This document shows, in pieces, positions 22,594 through 33,451 of a DNA stretch of 64,000 nt; the first letter of the stretch is position 1, and every line of letters begins with the position of its first letter. Source of the DNA: Prunella strophiata (Eukaryota; Chordata; Aves; Passeriformes; Prunellidae); NCBI GenBank assembly GCA_036583965.1, contig JAZBQD010000034.1, forward strand, positions 14,073,040 through 14,137,039, read 5' to 3'. The position numbers and the translations under genes are program-made. Under the pieces are notes generated by a model. That model did no database searches, had not been told where the DNA came from, and saw nothing but the letters and a program-made list of their open reading frames with translations.

Positions 22594-24411
22594 AGCCCCT
22601 CCTGCACCCCCAGCCCCTCCTGCACCCCCAGCCCCTCCTGCACCCCCAGCCCCTCCTGCACCCCCAGCCCCTCCTGCACCCCCAGCCCCTCCTGCACCCC
22701 CAGCCCCTCCTGCACCCCCAGCCCCTCCTGCACCCCCAGCCCCTCCTGCACCCCCAGCCCCTCCTGCACCCCCAGCCCCTCCTGCACCCCCAGCCCCTCC
22801 TGCACCCCCAGCCCCTCCTGCACCCCCAGCCCCTCCTGCACCCCCAGCCCCTCCTGCACCCCCAGCCCCTCCTGCACCCCCAGCCCCTCCTGCACCCCCA
22901 GCCCCTCCTGCACCCCCAGCCCCTCCTGCACCCCCAGCCCCTCCTGCACCCCCAGCCCCTCCTGCACCCCCAGCCCCTCCTGCACCCCCAGCCCCTCCTG
23001 CACCCCCAGCCCCTCCTGCACCCCCAGCCCCTCCTGCACCCCCAGCCCCTCCTGCACCCCCAGCCCCTCCTGCACCCCCAGCCCCTCCTGCACCCCCAGC
23101 CCCTCCTGCACCCCCAGCCCCTCCTGCACCCCCAGCCCCTCCTGCACCCCCAGCCCCTCCTGCACCCCCAGCCCCTCCTGCACCCCCAGCCCCTCCTGCA
23201 CCCCCAGCCCCTCCTGCACCCCCAGCCCCTCCTGCACCCCCAGCCCCTCCTGCACCCCCAGCCCCTCCTGCACCCCCAGCCCCTCCTGCACCCCCAGCCC
23301 CTCCTGCACCCCCAGCCCCTCCTGCACCCCCAGCCCCTCCTGCACCCCCAGCCCCTCCTGCACCCCCAGCCCCTCCTGCACCCCCAGCCCCTCCTGCACC
23401 CCCAGCCCCTCCTGCACCCCCAGCCCCTCCTGCACCCCCAGCCCCTCCTGCACCCCCAGCCCCTCCTGCACCCCCAGCCCCTCCTGCACCCCCAGCCCCT
23501 CCTGCACCCCCAGCCCCTCCTGCACCCCCAGCCCCTCCTGCACCCCCAGCCCCTCCTGCACCCCCAGCCCCTCCTGCACCCCCAGCCCCTCCTGCACCCC
23601 CAGCCCCTCCTGCACCCCCAGCCCCTCCTGCACCCCCAGCCCCTCCTGCACCCCCAGCCCCTCCTGCACCCCCAGCCCCTCCTGCACCCCCAGCCCCTCC
23701 TGCACCCCCAGCCCCTCCTGCACCCCCAGCCCCTCCTGCACCCCCAGCCCCTCCTGCACCCCCAGCCCCTCCTGCACCCCCAGCCCCTCCTGCACCCCCA
23801 GCCCCTCCTGCACCCCCAGCCCCTCCTGCACCCCCAGCCCCTCCTGCACCCCCAGCCCCTCCTGCACCCCCAGCCCCTCCTGCACCCCCAGCCCCTCCTG
23901 CACCCCCAGCCCCTCCTGCACCCCCAGCCCCTCCTGCACCCCCAGCCCCTCCTGCACCCCCAGCCCCTCCTGCACCCCCAGCCCCTCCTGCACCCCCAGC
24001 CCCTCCTGCACCCCCAGCCCCTCCTGCACCCCCAGCCCCTCCTGCACCCCCAGCCCCTCCTGCACCCCCAGCCCCTCCTGCACCCCCAGCCCCTCCTGCA
24101 CCCCCAGCCCCTCCTGCACCCCCAGCCCCTCCTGCACCCCCAGCCCCTCCTGCACCCCCAGCCCCTCCTGCACCCCCAGCCCCTCCTGCACCCCCAGCCC
24201 CTCCTGCACCCCCAGCCCCTCCTGCACCCCCAGCCCCTCCTGCACCCCCAGCCCCTCCTGCACCCCCAGCCCCTCCTGCACCCCCAGCCCCTCCTGCACC
24301 CCCAGCCCCTCCTGCACCCCCAGCCCCTCCTGCACCCCCAGCCCCTCCTGCACCCCCAGCCCCTCCTGCACCCCCAGCCCCTCCTGCACCCCCAGCCCCT
24401 CCTGCACCCCC
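22594..24411. repeat. 18-bp minisatellite, 101 head-to-tail copies
   Basis: The unit is agcccctcctgcaccccc on the plus strand, repeated over 1818 bp, which is 101 units with no variant that I can detect. Translations in several frames are uniform (APP, LLHPQP, RRGWGC and VQEGLG periods), which supports homogeneity. The unit length is a multiple of three and lacks stop codons in several frames, so long artefactual open frames appear on both strands. The minus strand has alternating runs of five and four G separated by two or seven bases, so G-quadruplex (and plus-strand i-motif) potential is high. Confidence 0.97.
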
Positions 24412-25339
24412 ACCCCCTTGTCCGCAACCAGGCAGTGAACCAAAGGCAGAGAGCGGATGGTCCAGGGACAGCTGGAGTGAGAGGCTGCAGTGCAGTGCCT
24501 GTGACACCTCTGCTTCTCTTCCACCATGGGACTTCCTCCTTGTGCACTGGGCAGGGCTGTTGGGGACTGGGCACGCAGGATGGGACCTAGCTGGGCTGGG
24601 CTGGGCTGCTGGTCCCAGTGCTGAGGGCAACCATGGTGGCATCAAAGATCCTGTAGGAACAGAGCAAAGAGTGAAAACCATGTGCTAAAACATCCAAGTT
24701 GTATTCCCTATATTTTAATTATTGATTGGCTTTTAACCTTGATGCCAACTGCAAACATCTCTGGCCAGACACAGACCATGAGGGAGAAGAGCAGCCTTAA
24801 CAGATAACACCACAAATTACATAAGCAAGAGTCAGATCTGGTGCTTGAAACACATCTGCCTGAGGCAGGTGTGGTGCTCCTGTCCTGCTGGGGTCAGAGC
24901 AGTCACAGCTGTCACTTCTTGGCTTCTTGATGCTCTCAAAGGGAGTGCTGCAAGCACTGGTTGTGTCCCCCCAGGAATAAAGGAAAAGCCAGGTGACACC
25001 TCCAGCTGGGTGCTGGAGGAGGGAGCTGGGACTCAGCTGGCTGCTGCTCAGGGACAGTGGCAGAACTGCAAGGAGGGAAGGACTTCTTGCAACCTTCTCC
25101 CAGCCAAGGAATGGGGAGAACCCTTGAGCAGCACCTAACGAGGGGGACCCTGGGGAAGGGACCAGCTGTCCCACACGACTCCTTGCTCAAACACATCGCC
25201 TTCCCTTGTTGGTGGGAGTGATTTTTTTCTGAAATAAACACAGATTTAATTTTTTTTTTAATTATTAACATCCTCTGCAGTCATAGTGGAAATTCCCAGC
25301 CACCAACTTGCCAGCTGTGGCTGAAATCTCAGATCAGAG
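24412..25339. other. Intergenic stretch, no gene recognised
   Basis: Unique sequence between the 18-bp array and the simple-repeat cluster. Short open frames only, no domain recognised. Confidence 0.5.
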
Positions 25340-25745
25340 GGGTTTTGTTGTCCTGTCCTGTTGATTTTTGTTTTGTTTTGTTTTGTTTTGTCACCCTTCT
25401 TTTTTTGTGTGTGTGCACCCACATTTTTTTATATCCCCTTTTTTCTTTCCCTCTTTATTTAATGTCCCCCCTTTTTGTGTCCCCCCTATTTTATGTCCCT
25501 ACTTTTTTCCCCCTTTTTCATTGCCTGTTTCTTTCATCCTCTCTCCTTTTCCCCTGCCTTTTTTGTCCTCCTTTTTCTTTAATCCTTCCCCAATTCCCCT
25601 TCTTTTTTTTTTGCCTTAATTTTCGTGTCGCCTTTGTTTGTGTGTTTCTATTTAATTACATATTCATATATTTATTAAAATATACATTTATATTTATATT
25701 TAAAATATATTTATATACTGATATATTTATATAGTTATATATTTT
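25340..25745. repeat. TTTTG repeat, pyrimidine tract and A/T-rich tract
   Basis: The segment opens with a short TTTTG array (about 25365-25390). It is followed by about 230 bases of almost pure pyrimidine on the plus strand, made of alternating C and T blocks resembling tgtcccccctttt. It ends in a 75-base TATA/TTTA-rich tract (about 25660-25745). The long hydrophobic frame on the plus strand here is an artefact of the T/C composition. Confidence 0.8.
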
Positions 25746-25748
25746 TTT

Positions 25749-25820
25749 ATGGATGGATGGATGGATGGATGGATGGATGGATGGATGGATGGATGGATGG
25801 ATGGATGGATGGATGGATGG

Positions 25821-25859
<39 letters not shown>

Positions 25860-25904
25860 CAGTCAGTCAGTCAGTCAGTCAGTCAGTCAGTCAGTTAGTT
25901 AGTT
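25749..25904. repeat. Compound tetranucleotide microsatellite (ATGG, AGTT, AGTC, AGTT)
   Basis: About 17 units of ATGG (25749-25819) pass directly into about ten units of AGTT, then about nine units of AGTC, then three units of AGTT ending near 25904. The four blocks share a four-base period and each step differs by one or two bases. This suggests mutation of the unit followed by local expansion. Confidence 0.95.
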
Positions 25905-26104
25905 AAGTGTTTCCGCTTTTCCTCACCCCTCGCTGCCCTCCCCGCGCTCATCCCCGTTCTCCTCCTCCCCTCCCATCCCGTTCCCTGCCCCGGTCCCGCC
26001 CAGTTTCGGTGTTCCTGCGGCAGCGGCGGCGGGGGAGCGGCTTCCGGGAATCGGCGCTGCCGGCCGCGGCCGCGGGAGGGCGCTGCTGCGCGGGGCCGGT
26101 CCGT

Positions 26105-26812
26105 GACTCGGGGCCGGGGTGCCCGGTGTGCCCGGGGGTGCCCGGTGTGCTCGGTGTGCCCGGGGGTGTTTCGGGGGGTGCCGGGGGTGCTCGGTGTGCC
26201 CGGTGTGCTCGGTGTGCCCGGGGGTGCTCGGGGTGCCCGGGGGTGTTCGGTGTGCCCGGTGTGCTCGGGGTGCCCGGGGGTGTTCGGGGTGCCCGGGGGT
26301 GTTCGGGGTGCCCGGGGGTGCTCGGGGTGCCCGGGGGTGTTCGGTGTGCCCGGTGTGCTCGGGGTGCCCGGGGTGCTCGGTGTGCTCGGTGTGCCCGGTG
26401 TGCTCGGGGTGCCCGGGGTGCTCGGGGTGCCCGGGGGTGTTCGGTGTGCCCGGGGGTGTTCGGGGTGCCCGGGGTGCCCGGTGTGCCCGGGGGTGCTCGG
26501 GGTGCCCGGGGGTGCCCGGTGTGCTCGGTGTGCCCGGGGGTGCTCGGTGTGCTCGGTGTGCCCGGTGTGCTCGGGGTGCCCGGTGTGCTCGGTGTGCCCG
26601 GGGGTGTTCGGTGTGCCCGGGGGTGTTCGGGGTGCCCGGGGGTGCCCGGTGTGCCCGGTGTGCTCGGGGTGCTCGGTGTGCTCGGTGTGCCCGGGGGTGC
26701 TCGGGGTGCCCGGTGTGCCCGGTGTGCCCGGTGTGCTCGGGGTGCCCGGTGTGTTCGGTGTGCCCGGGGTGCTCGGTGTGCCCGGTGGTGCTCGGTGTGC
26801 CCGGGGTGCCCG
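26105..26812. repeat. GC-rich minisatellite with 9-10 bp units
   Basis: About 75 units of the type cggggtgcc, cggtgtgct, cggtgtgcc and cgggggtgtt, arranged in an irregular order on the plus strand. The array is rich in CpG and in runs of G. Overlapping open frames of 286-349 codons on both strands (25895-26997) are repeat artefacts with low-complexity Gly/Val/Cys or Thr/Pro/His content. Confidence 0.93.
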
Positions 26813-29525
26813 GGAATTCCACCGCCCTGCCGGGAATCCCCGGCCATGCCGGGAAACCCCCTCGGGCACCGGGCTGCTCCTGCCCTGTCCCCCCCCCGAG
26901 GCCGCTCCGGCACCCGCTCGATCCGCTGACCCCTGGCCGAGCCCGGAGAGGGAAGCCAGAATTGGTCTGGGATGAGTAATGCCGCTCGCCGGGTCAATTA
27001 AAGTGTGAAAGGGAAGTATGAAAGGTTATTTGAAGTTAGAGTGTTGTTTCACGTTAAGGGTGTGCTGTTTTCCCTAAAGATTATATGTAAAACAAAAAAA
27101 TATTATATATCAATTATATAATAGTCATGTTATTAATTATACATTCTATTTTTTAAAATATAGTCTAGAACTACCCAGAATGTTAGCATATATGTTAGCA
27201 TATACATTATATAATATATATTACACTTAAGATACAATAAATAATTATATATAACTCATCACATATTTGTACTAGCTATATGGTTTATTTTCTCCCTGGG
27301 CATAATAGAAAAGATGATTCTTTTGAACTATATAAAGTCAAAGTTAATGTTAAAGTGCAGCTGGAGCAGTTCTCCCCTGAAGCAGCATCCAGGTGGCTCG
27401 GAGGGCAGGTGTCTGCAGTGATTTGAAGCTACAGCGACCCAGACAGAGCTCCCAGTATTTTCAGAGTTCTGAAGGTCCTTTTTTTTGTGGGGGGGAGGGA
27501 CCCTGAGCTCGTCCTGCTGCCTCGTGCCAGCAGCCTGGCTCATTTCTTCTCCTGGGCAGTTCCATCACACCCTGGTCAGGCTTTGCACACTCATTTCTCC
27601 TCACCATTCCTGGGTGTTTTCCACGGTCGGAGCCAAACCAACTCATTCCTTTTTCTCCACCTTTTGGCCCCTCTCAAGTGCACGCTCTGAATCCAGGGAA
27701 ACCTGTCCAGGGAACTTCCCCAGGAGCACTCCCTGCCTGGGTTTTACTCGTGTGCGGCTGCACCGGGGCTGAGCCGCTCTGCTGATGTCGCCTGTTCTTT
27801 AGGCGAGGACTTTGGGCTGTCACCTCCCTCCTGCTCCAGTGAAAGCCGAGGCTCACACGGCTGAGCCCGGCGGATTGTGCCCCACAGGGATCGCCTTCCT
27901 CTGGGGACACAGGGATTGCTGTGGGGATGCGCTGAGCACCAGCGGGACTCGGGCTCGGCTCAGGAATCGCATCACTGCGAGGCGGGGGCTGGAATAGAAC
28001 CAAGGAGCTGCGCGCAGCAGAAGGAAGGAAAGCCCCGTTCAAGGTTTTTCCTGCCCCAAAGCTCTCCCGGCAGATGCATCGAGCATTTCTGGTCTCCTGT
28101 TGCCACCTGCTGTCAGCCGCCTTCCACCGCCTCCCGCTCCTGCGAGAGGCTTTGCTTTGATTGAGCTGCAGCAGGTGAAGGGTCTGACAAATCAATGTCT
28201 GCACGAACAACTTATAAATAATTGTTCTGCTGATTAACTCTTGCTTCACCAGCAATTGTTCCTGCTTTGCCCATCTTATGGAGCAATAATGTGAAAAACT
28301 GTATTTTTCATTCATAAAAGTTGGATAACTCTAGAAAACACTGGGAAAATCAGCATGTGGCAGGAAAATGTTTTGGTTCTGCATATTTGTTCTGTCGTCA
28401 TCACAAGATTGTCACCTGTCTTTCCCCCAGTGTTCCCGAGGATGCCCCTGAAAAAAAGAGCAGGGATGCTGACATGTTGTATCAGGACATGCCTGACACA
28501 GGAGTTTGGAACACATTAAATCAAGCCCTTGGCAGCATGGTGACAAGTGCCTTGCTCATCTGCTCAGCCTCTTTTTTCACGATGTCAGAACTGGTTGATT
28601 TTCAAAGAAGCTCTTCCTGTGATCAGAAAGACACTGGTGGAACCCACCTCTCTATCTGACCAAAAATCTCTTCTCAATTTTGTTCTCATTTCTTTCTCCT
28701 GTATATCTATTTTTTAAAGAAATAATTTATGCTGGGATATTAATAGAAAAAAAAAAAAAAGCAAACATTGTCCAGGGAGCTAGAGAGAACGTGTGAGCTC
28801 ATCTCTGTTACAGAGGTGAGTACCTTAATGGACTCTCTGGTTTTTAATTCATGCATCATTGGAAATAGCTTTCAGCAATACATTTGCTTGGTCACCTCAA
28901 GGATCTAATTCCCCTGACTGATTACTAGATTTCCTGAAGTGTGGGAATAGCTTGGAAGAAATGTGGGGGGGAGGGGAGGGAGAAAGGCAGAGACAAACAA
29001 TTATTCATTTAATTTAAAGTAGTAAAAATACTAAATAAATATTTTCTCCAAAAACCTTTTGTCTATAAAATATAACTTAATTGAAACAACAAAAATAAAT
29101 TGTACTGTTCTAAACACTCCTATCCATTAACATTACAAAAACCCCATTAATTCTCTAAGTGCTATATGTTCAGATCCTTACAAATCTTTAGTTGTCAAAT
29201 TTACACTGATCTACCAAAGCTGCAGGTAGAGTAAACCCCCAGGATGTTTCTCAGTGGAATAAGGAGGCTATGTGAGAGCAGAAAAACATTCCAGCAGAAA
29301 CCTGACCTTAAACCTCCAGAGTCAGAAAGGTATTCTGACTGTGCCATATTGCTGCTCCCCCTGCACTGGCCCAGTCTGGTTTCCAGGAAAGGCAGAGGGG
29401 ACAGTATCCACATCCTGTGTCTGTCACCAGGTGCTGATGGCACAGCAAGGCCTGTGGGGCCAGGTGAGGGCTGTGCTGTGAGCCAGCTGCTCCTGCTCAC
29501 ACCCACCCCTGCTCAGCCTCCCTGC
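26813..29525. other. Intergenic stretch, no gene recognised
   Basis: It begins with three kB-like motifs (26812-26861), followed by an A/T-rich block (27.0-27.35 kb) and mixed unique sequence. A 213-codon open frame on the minus strand (27674-28315) has no recognisable domain. At 29030-29043 the minus strand reads ATATTTATTTAGT, an AU-rich motif, but nothing ties it to a transcript. Confidence 0.5.
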
Positions 29526-30157
29526 TGTCAGGAAAATTAATCCACAAACATCAGAGGTTTATGCCCAAAAAGGAGACAGAGGAGTCTTTTTACTTTATTC
29601 GAATAAAGGGAGAGCCCATGGGGCATTCCCCTGGGGTCTCTCCCATTTTTGGAGGACACAGCCTCCTTTTTATCCCAATTTCCTGGCTGCATTTCCCTCT
29701 CTCTTTCCCCATTGGCTGAGGTACTTGACAGGTACAGACTTCCCAAAATGCCTGATACTGAAGATTTCCCTCTAATGTATAACCCTCTCTTTTAATTCTT
29801 AATTCTTACAGAATTTAGGGATTCTCTTTCCTATTGTTTCTTTCATCTTACAATGTCTAATTTCATTTATCAGCAAACCTGGAGTTTATTTGTAAAAGCA
29901 AATATCTCTTCCCATTCATCAATCACTGGAATCCTCCCCATTGTTTCGTTTATCTCCCAGTGCTAACTTTATCTACCAGCAGACCCACAGCTTGTTTGTA
30001 AAGGCAACTTCACTATTCCTCTCACTAGGACTCAGAAATTCAGGAGAAACACAGAGATTCTATTCCTAGTCAGGTCCTTCTGTAATCCCCTGCATGATTT
30101 GGTTTGTCAAGCATTTAAATGTTTGTCTCAAAATACAAATTGCCATTTTGCCACCAC
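29526..30157 (-). mobile_element. Solo retroviral LTR, same sense as IL5
   Basis: Read on the minus strand, the 632-bp element starts TGTGGTGGC and ends CCTGACA. It has a TATA-like ATAAAA (29667-29672) about 70 bases before a polyadenylation AATAAA (29594-29599), the order expected of U3-R-U5. The U3 part holds two diverged copies of an ~80-bp segment (29928-30005 and 29820-29899), like duplicated enhancers. No internal retroviral sequence or second LTR flanks it. I see no matching target-site duplication, so the exact ends are uncertain. It is a non-coding relic; the family was not identified. Confidence 0.72.
29593..29608. promoter_or_regulatory. Palindromic polyadenylation hexamers in the LTR
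   Basis: The 16-base stretch ctttattcgaataaag is a perfect inverted repeat. It therefore presents AATAAA on both strands within a few bases. On the minus strand it could serve the LTR and read-through IL5 transcripts. Confidence 0.7.
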
Positions 30158-30302
30158 ATACTTTGAGATGCCAAACAGGAACCAGTGCAGTGCCACTGAA
30201 GCTGAAGGTGTGCCCTGCCAAATTTTAACACAAAGGAGGAACACTTCTTAAACAAGGAAAGATTTTACTGCTCATATAAATTTACAGCAACTTTAGAAAT
30301 TT

Positions 30303-33300
30303 CTAGCTCTCCAGTCTTGTGTTTTTTAACACTTTTCGGATGAATGTCATCAGCTTTTTTATAAATATTGTTGTTCTCCTTCTTTCTGTATCACATTCCC
30401 CCTGAAAAATGAATCAAGAAAATGAAATTGCTTAATATTTAATCATTATTTAGAGCTTTTTAATCTCAAAATAATTTTATAAATTATACTATTTTTCTTT
30501 AATTTGCTTATCAAACATATGAATCCTTATTTTAGAGGTGGAGCAAGCTGAATATTAGAACAAGGGAAGGATATAAACATGAAATAATTCCAGGATTTAT
30601 TCTTCCATGTACTGAAAACAAGCCAGTAAGGAATTACTCTCTTTTGTAGATGTAAAGACACATTTGTGAATTACAGATCTTATTTTGTTACATCTTTGCT
30701 GCATGATCTCTGGCAGACAGCAAATAAATTCCTACCTCTTTTGGCAGGTTTGGCATAAGCCATTGCTTCAGTCTTTCAAAATTCTGAAAAAAAGCACTGA
30801 ATTTTTTCATAGCTGGATTTTTTTTCAGCTGTTCCGTTCCATCGAAGATTGTGCTGATACAATTCACATCCTAAGATGGAAAAAATAGAAAAATTGAGAT
30901 TCAAATATTCATAACCACAAGCTACAATGAGTTTATTAAAAAGCATTGTGAGTTTTGCCCGGTTGCCTGGGTGGCAAATTCATTCTTATTGGCTTTTGGG
31001 CTTGAGTTTGCAAACAACTTAGACGAATGTGCTTCTCTGCTCTAAGCATTTATTTACTCTGCAGACAGAAACCTGGCAAAGGACAGTATCTGCTCGTGTG
31101 TCTTGTAATGTCCAGATGAAATATGTCATTGTCTAAAGACTCAGCCCTGCCTCTTCTGAAGCCATGGGAAGGCCAGTTTGATTTCTCACATCTGCTGCTG
31201 ACTCTTCAAGAGAAAGAAAACAAATGAACTTGAGGTTACTCCAAACATTAACCCCTGTGACATCTGACACCTGTGTGCCAGGAGAGATGGGGACAGGGGT
31301 CACCCTCTCATTTCCTGGCCCTTGTCCCATCCCAAGGGTGGCCATTCTGGTCCTCTGCCACAAAGCAGTCACTGGCTTTGGTCTCCAAGACCTTGTGGTC
31401 TGGACAAGGCCAGCAGAGGGGGGAGAAGGGATGTGGGATGGAAGCCAAGAGTGATGGATGATGGTTGCACTCTCCAGTGTGGGATTGTTTTGAAAGAGAT
31501 CAGCTAAACTCACTGTCCTGGCTTAGGGAAGAGAGAGGAGGACATGACCATCAGCATCAGGAACAGATTTAGATGTTATGGGAGAAGAAAGTGATGAAAA
31601 CTGAAGAAAAACCTTATCACTGAAGTTTGGAGGAAATGCAGGCAACTGCTGAAGGTCAGCATTGCACCCATGATGTTCTTGACCAACATGTATCTCCTGC
31701 TACTCATTCCTGGATGCTGCATGATGAATAGGATCATTTTTTCCCACAGCCTTGCCTGGGAAGCCACATCCTCCTGCCACTGACAAACAGCAAACACAGA
31801 GACACCGAGGAGGCCTCTGTCACCTCTGGACCCCAAGAACAGGTGAGAGGGAAGCAGCTCCTCCCCTCAAGGGAGAGCTGGGCACTGGCACAGGGGGCTG
31901 TGCTGGCAGCACCAAGGACCTCATCAGGAAAAGGGATGAGTGAGCTGCCACCATTGGGCACTGCTGATTCTGGGTCCGAACTTCAGAGCTAAAGCCCCAG
32001 CCTAGGAAGAGAGCTCCTCCAGACAGGATCCAGAAAGCAGTGACAGAGCTGGGAACTTTACATCTAATTTGCAAGGAACGGGCTGGACTGGGATGGAATG
32101 GGATGGAAACCCCAACTCTCCTGTAGCTAGTTTAGGGCAAAAATGGGAATTATTCTGCTCCTTCAATAAATCAATGAGTCAGATAACATTTCCACAAATA
32201 TCATCTGGTCACACTCTTAGCAGAGGAGCTCTGTGCTGAACTGTGGTCTGTGGAAATCAGGATTCTAGCAGATGCACAGCAAAGAGAAAAGTCTCATTAA
32301 TGTCTGCATGATGAGGGAGTCATTTAAAGTTATCCAAAGAAGAAAATCTGAGAGGGGATAGGAGAAATATATTGGAGATGCAAAAGAAGATGGGAAATGC
32401 ATAAAGGGGAGTTTGATCTTTAAGGCAGACCCTGTCCATGGACACCAGGTCACAGTGTGCTGTTCAGGGGGCATTAACACCATCCTTCAGAGAGGATGAG
32501 CTAATACAACTATTTAATTCCCTAACTGATGGTAAGGGTATAAAAAGCCATTTTTAGAAGTGGACTAAATGAAGTAGACTAAACAGAATGATTTTTCAGA
32601 CATACAAGCAGGAAGTGTGATTGAATGTGTTCTTTCCTTTTCAGCTGTATCTCATTCAAAAAATTGATTCAGAAAATCATTTCATGTGTGTGTGTTCTGC
32701 AGGAGATCTGCAAAAACACAAAACAAGTACAGTTCCTGTACTTTTATATTACAGCATCTTTTTTTGACTCATTTGATTGGTTTTAATAATGTTTTATATC
32801 TAATAACACTTTATATCTTATAATTAATGTTCTATCTTATAATACCTATACTTAATGTAATTGTTTGCTCTTAAATACAAATAGAGTATTTTAGGAGACA
32901 ATTTAAAAACCACCCTGATTTATAGTGAAGAGATTAACCAAAGAAGTTACTTTTATTTAAAAAAACTTTTACTTACATCTATATTGTTGGGAGTTTCAAT
33001 CCTCAGATTCTGAAAAATAACACATTAATTCAGCCTTTTAAATATTTTCTTCATTAACACTGATAAAAATATAATAGATAAAAAACACAGACTGTTTTAC
33101 TTTCAAAAAAAGTTAAATATTCAAAAACAAGAAGATTCAGTACATTACATTTTAGATTAGAAAAATGGAAATTGAATTTACCTGAATGTCCTTTGTCATC
33201 ACATCACACATTTGCTGTAGTAGTGTCAGTAATTCAGCCATGCTGCTCATCTGGGGAGCAGCAGAGATGCCTGCAGCCAGCAAGAGAAGGTAGAGATGGA

Positions 33301-33307
33301 TCTTCAT
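30303..33307 (-). CDS. IL5: Interleukin-5, complete, 4 exons
   Basis: Secreted short-chain four-helix cytokine, known in mammals to act on eosinophils and B cells through IL5RA and the common beta chain. Exons in transcript order: 33182-33307, 32977-33009, 30736-30870, 30303-30401. All have GT-AG borders in phase 0, giving 130 residues plus stop. The second exon is 33 nt, as in mammalian IL5, and encodes NLRIETPNNID, aligning with the mammalian LRIP motif. The signal peptide is MKIHLYLLLLAAGISA. Cysteines 57 (VNCIS) and 101 (GECDTERRR) match the two that link the mammalian dimer; Cys34 is extra. The C-terminus ends LES. An in-frame ATG 18 codons upstream overlaps the likely TATA position, so the start at 33307 is preferred. 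No frame defect is visible. The 3' flank is cut short by an LTR. Confidence 0.93.
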
Positions 33308-33360
33308 CCTGCTGATGTGATCAGAGAATCTGTAAGTGGTTGTGGACCAGTCCTCTACCA

Positions 33361-33366
33361 TTTTAT
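33361..33366 (-). promoter_or_regulatory. IL5: Candidate TATA-like element of IL5
   Basis: The minus strand reads CATAAAA about 55 bases upstream of the chosen IL5 start, which would place transcription start near 33335 with a 5' UTR of roughly 28 nt. It is a non-consensus TATA, so confidence is low. Confidence 0.4.
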
Positions 33367-33411
33367 GGTCTCTACAAGGAAGTAACTGTTTAGGTTGAAT
33401 TTAAAACTGAT

Positions 33412-33412
<1 letters not shown>

Positions 33413-33442
<30 letters not shown>

Positions 33443-33451
33443 AGAAAAAAA
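33413..33451. repeat. Poly(A) tract (sense poly(T)) in the IL5 proximal promoter
   Basis: About 39 bases, all A except two G, on the plus strand. In the IL5 sense this is a T tract about 105-145 bp upstream of the start codon. It lies just upstream of the predicted core promoter. Confidence 0.9.

Noticed and set aside
22594..24411. Possible CRISPR-like array
   Set aside because: The units are head to tail with no spacers, and the genome is a bird. It is a minisatellite.
22319..24688. Open frames of 650-789 codons on both strands encoding proline- or glycine-rich repeats
   Set aside because: They are produced by the 18-bp minisatellite, whose unit has no stop codon in several frames and a length divisible by three. 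There is no splice context, signal peptide or domain outside the repeat.
25895..26997. Several 286-349 codon frames on both strands
   Set aside because: They arise from the GC-rich 9-10 bp minisatellite. The reading frames overlap on both strands and have low-complexity content.
27674..28315. 213-codon minus-strand frame
   Set aside because: No recognisable domain or exon structure; it overlaps open frames on the other strand.
33308..33361. Upstream in-frame ATG extending IL5 by 18 codons
   Set aside because: It overlaps the predicted TATA-like element and would place a polar stretch before the signal peptide. The internal ATG gives a normal secretory leader.
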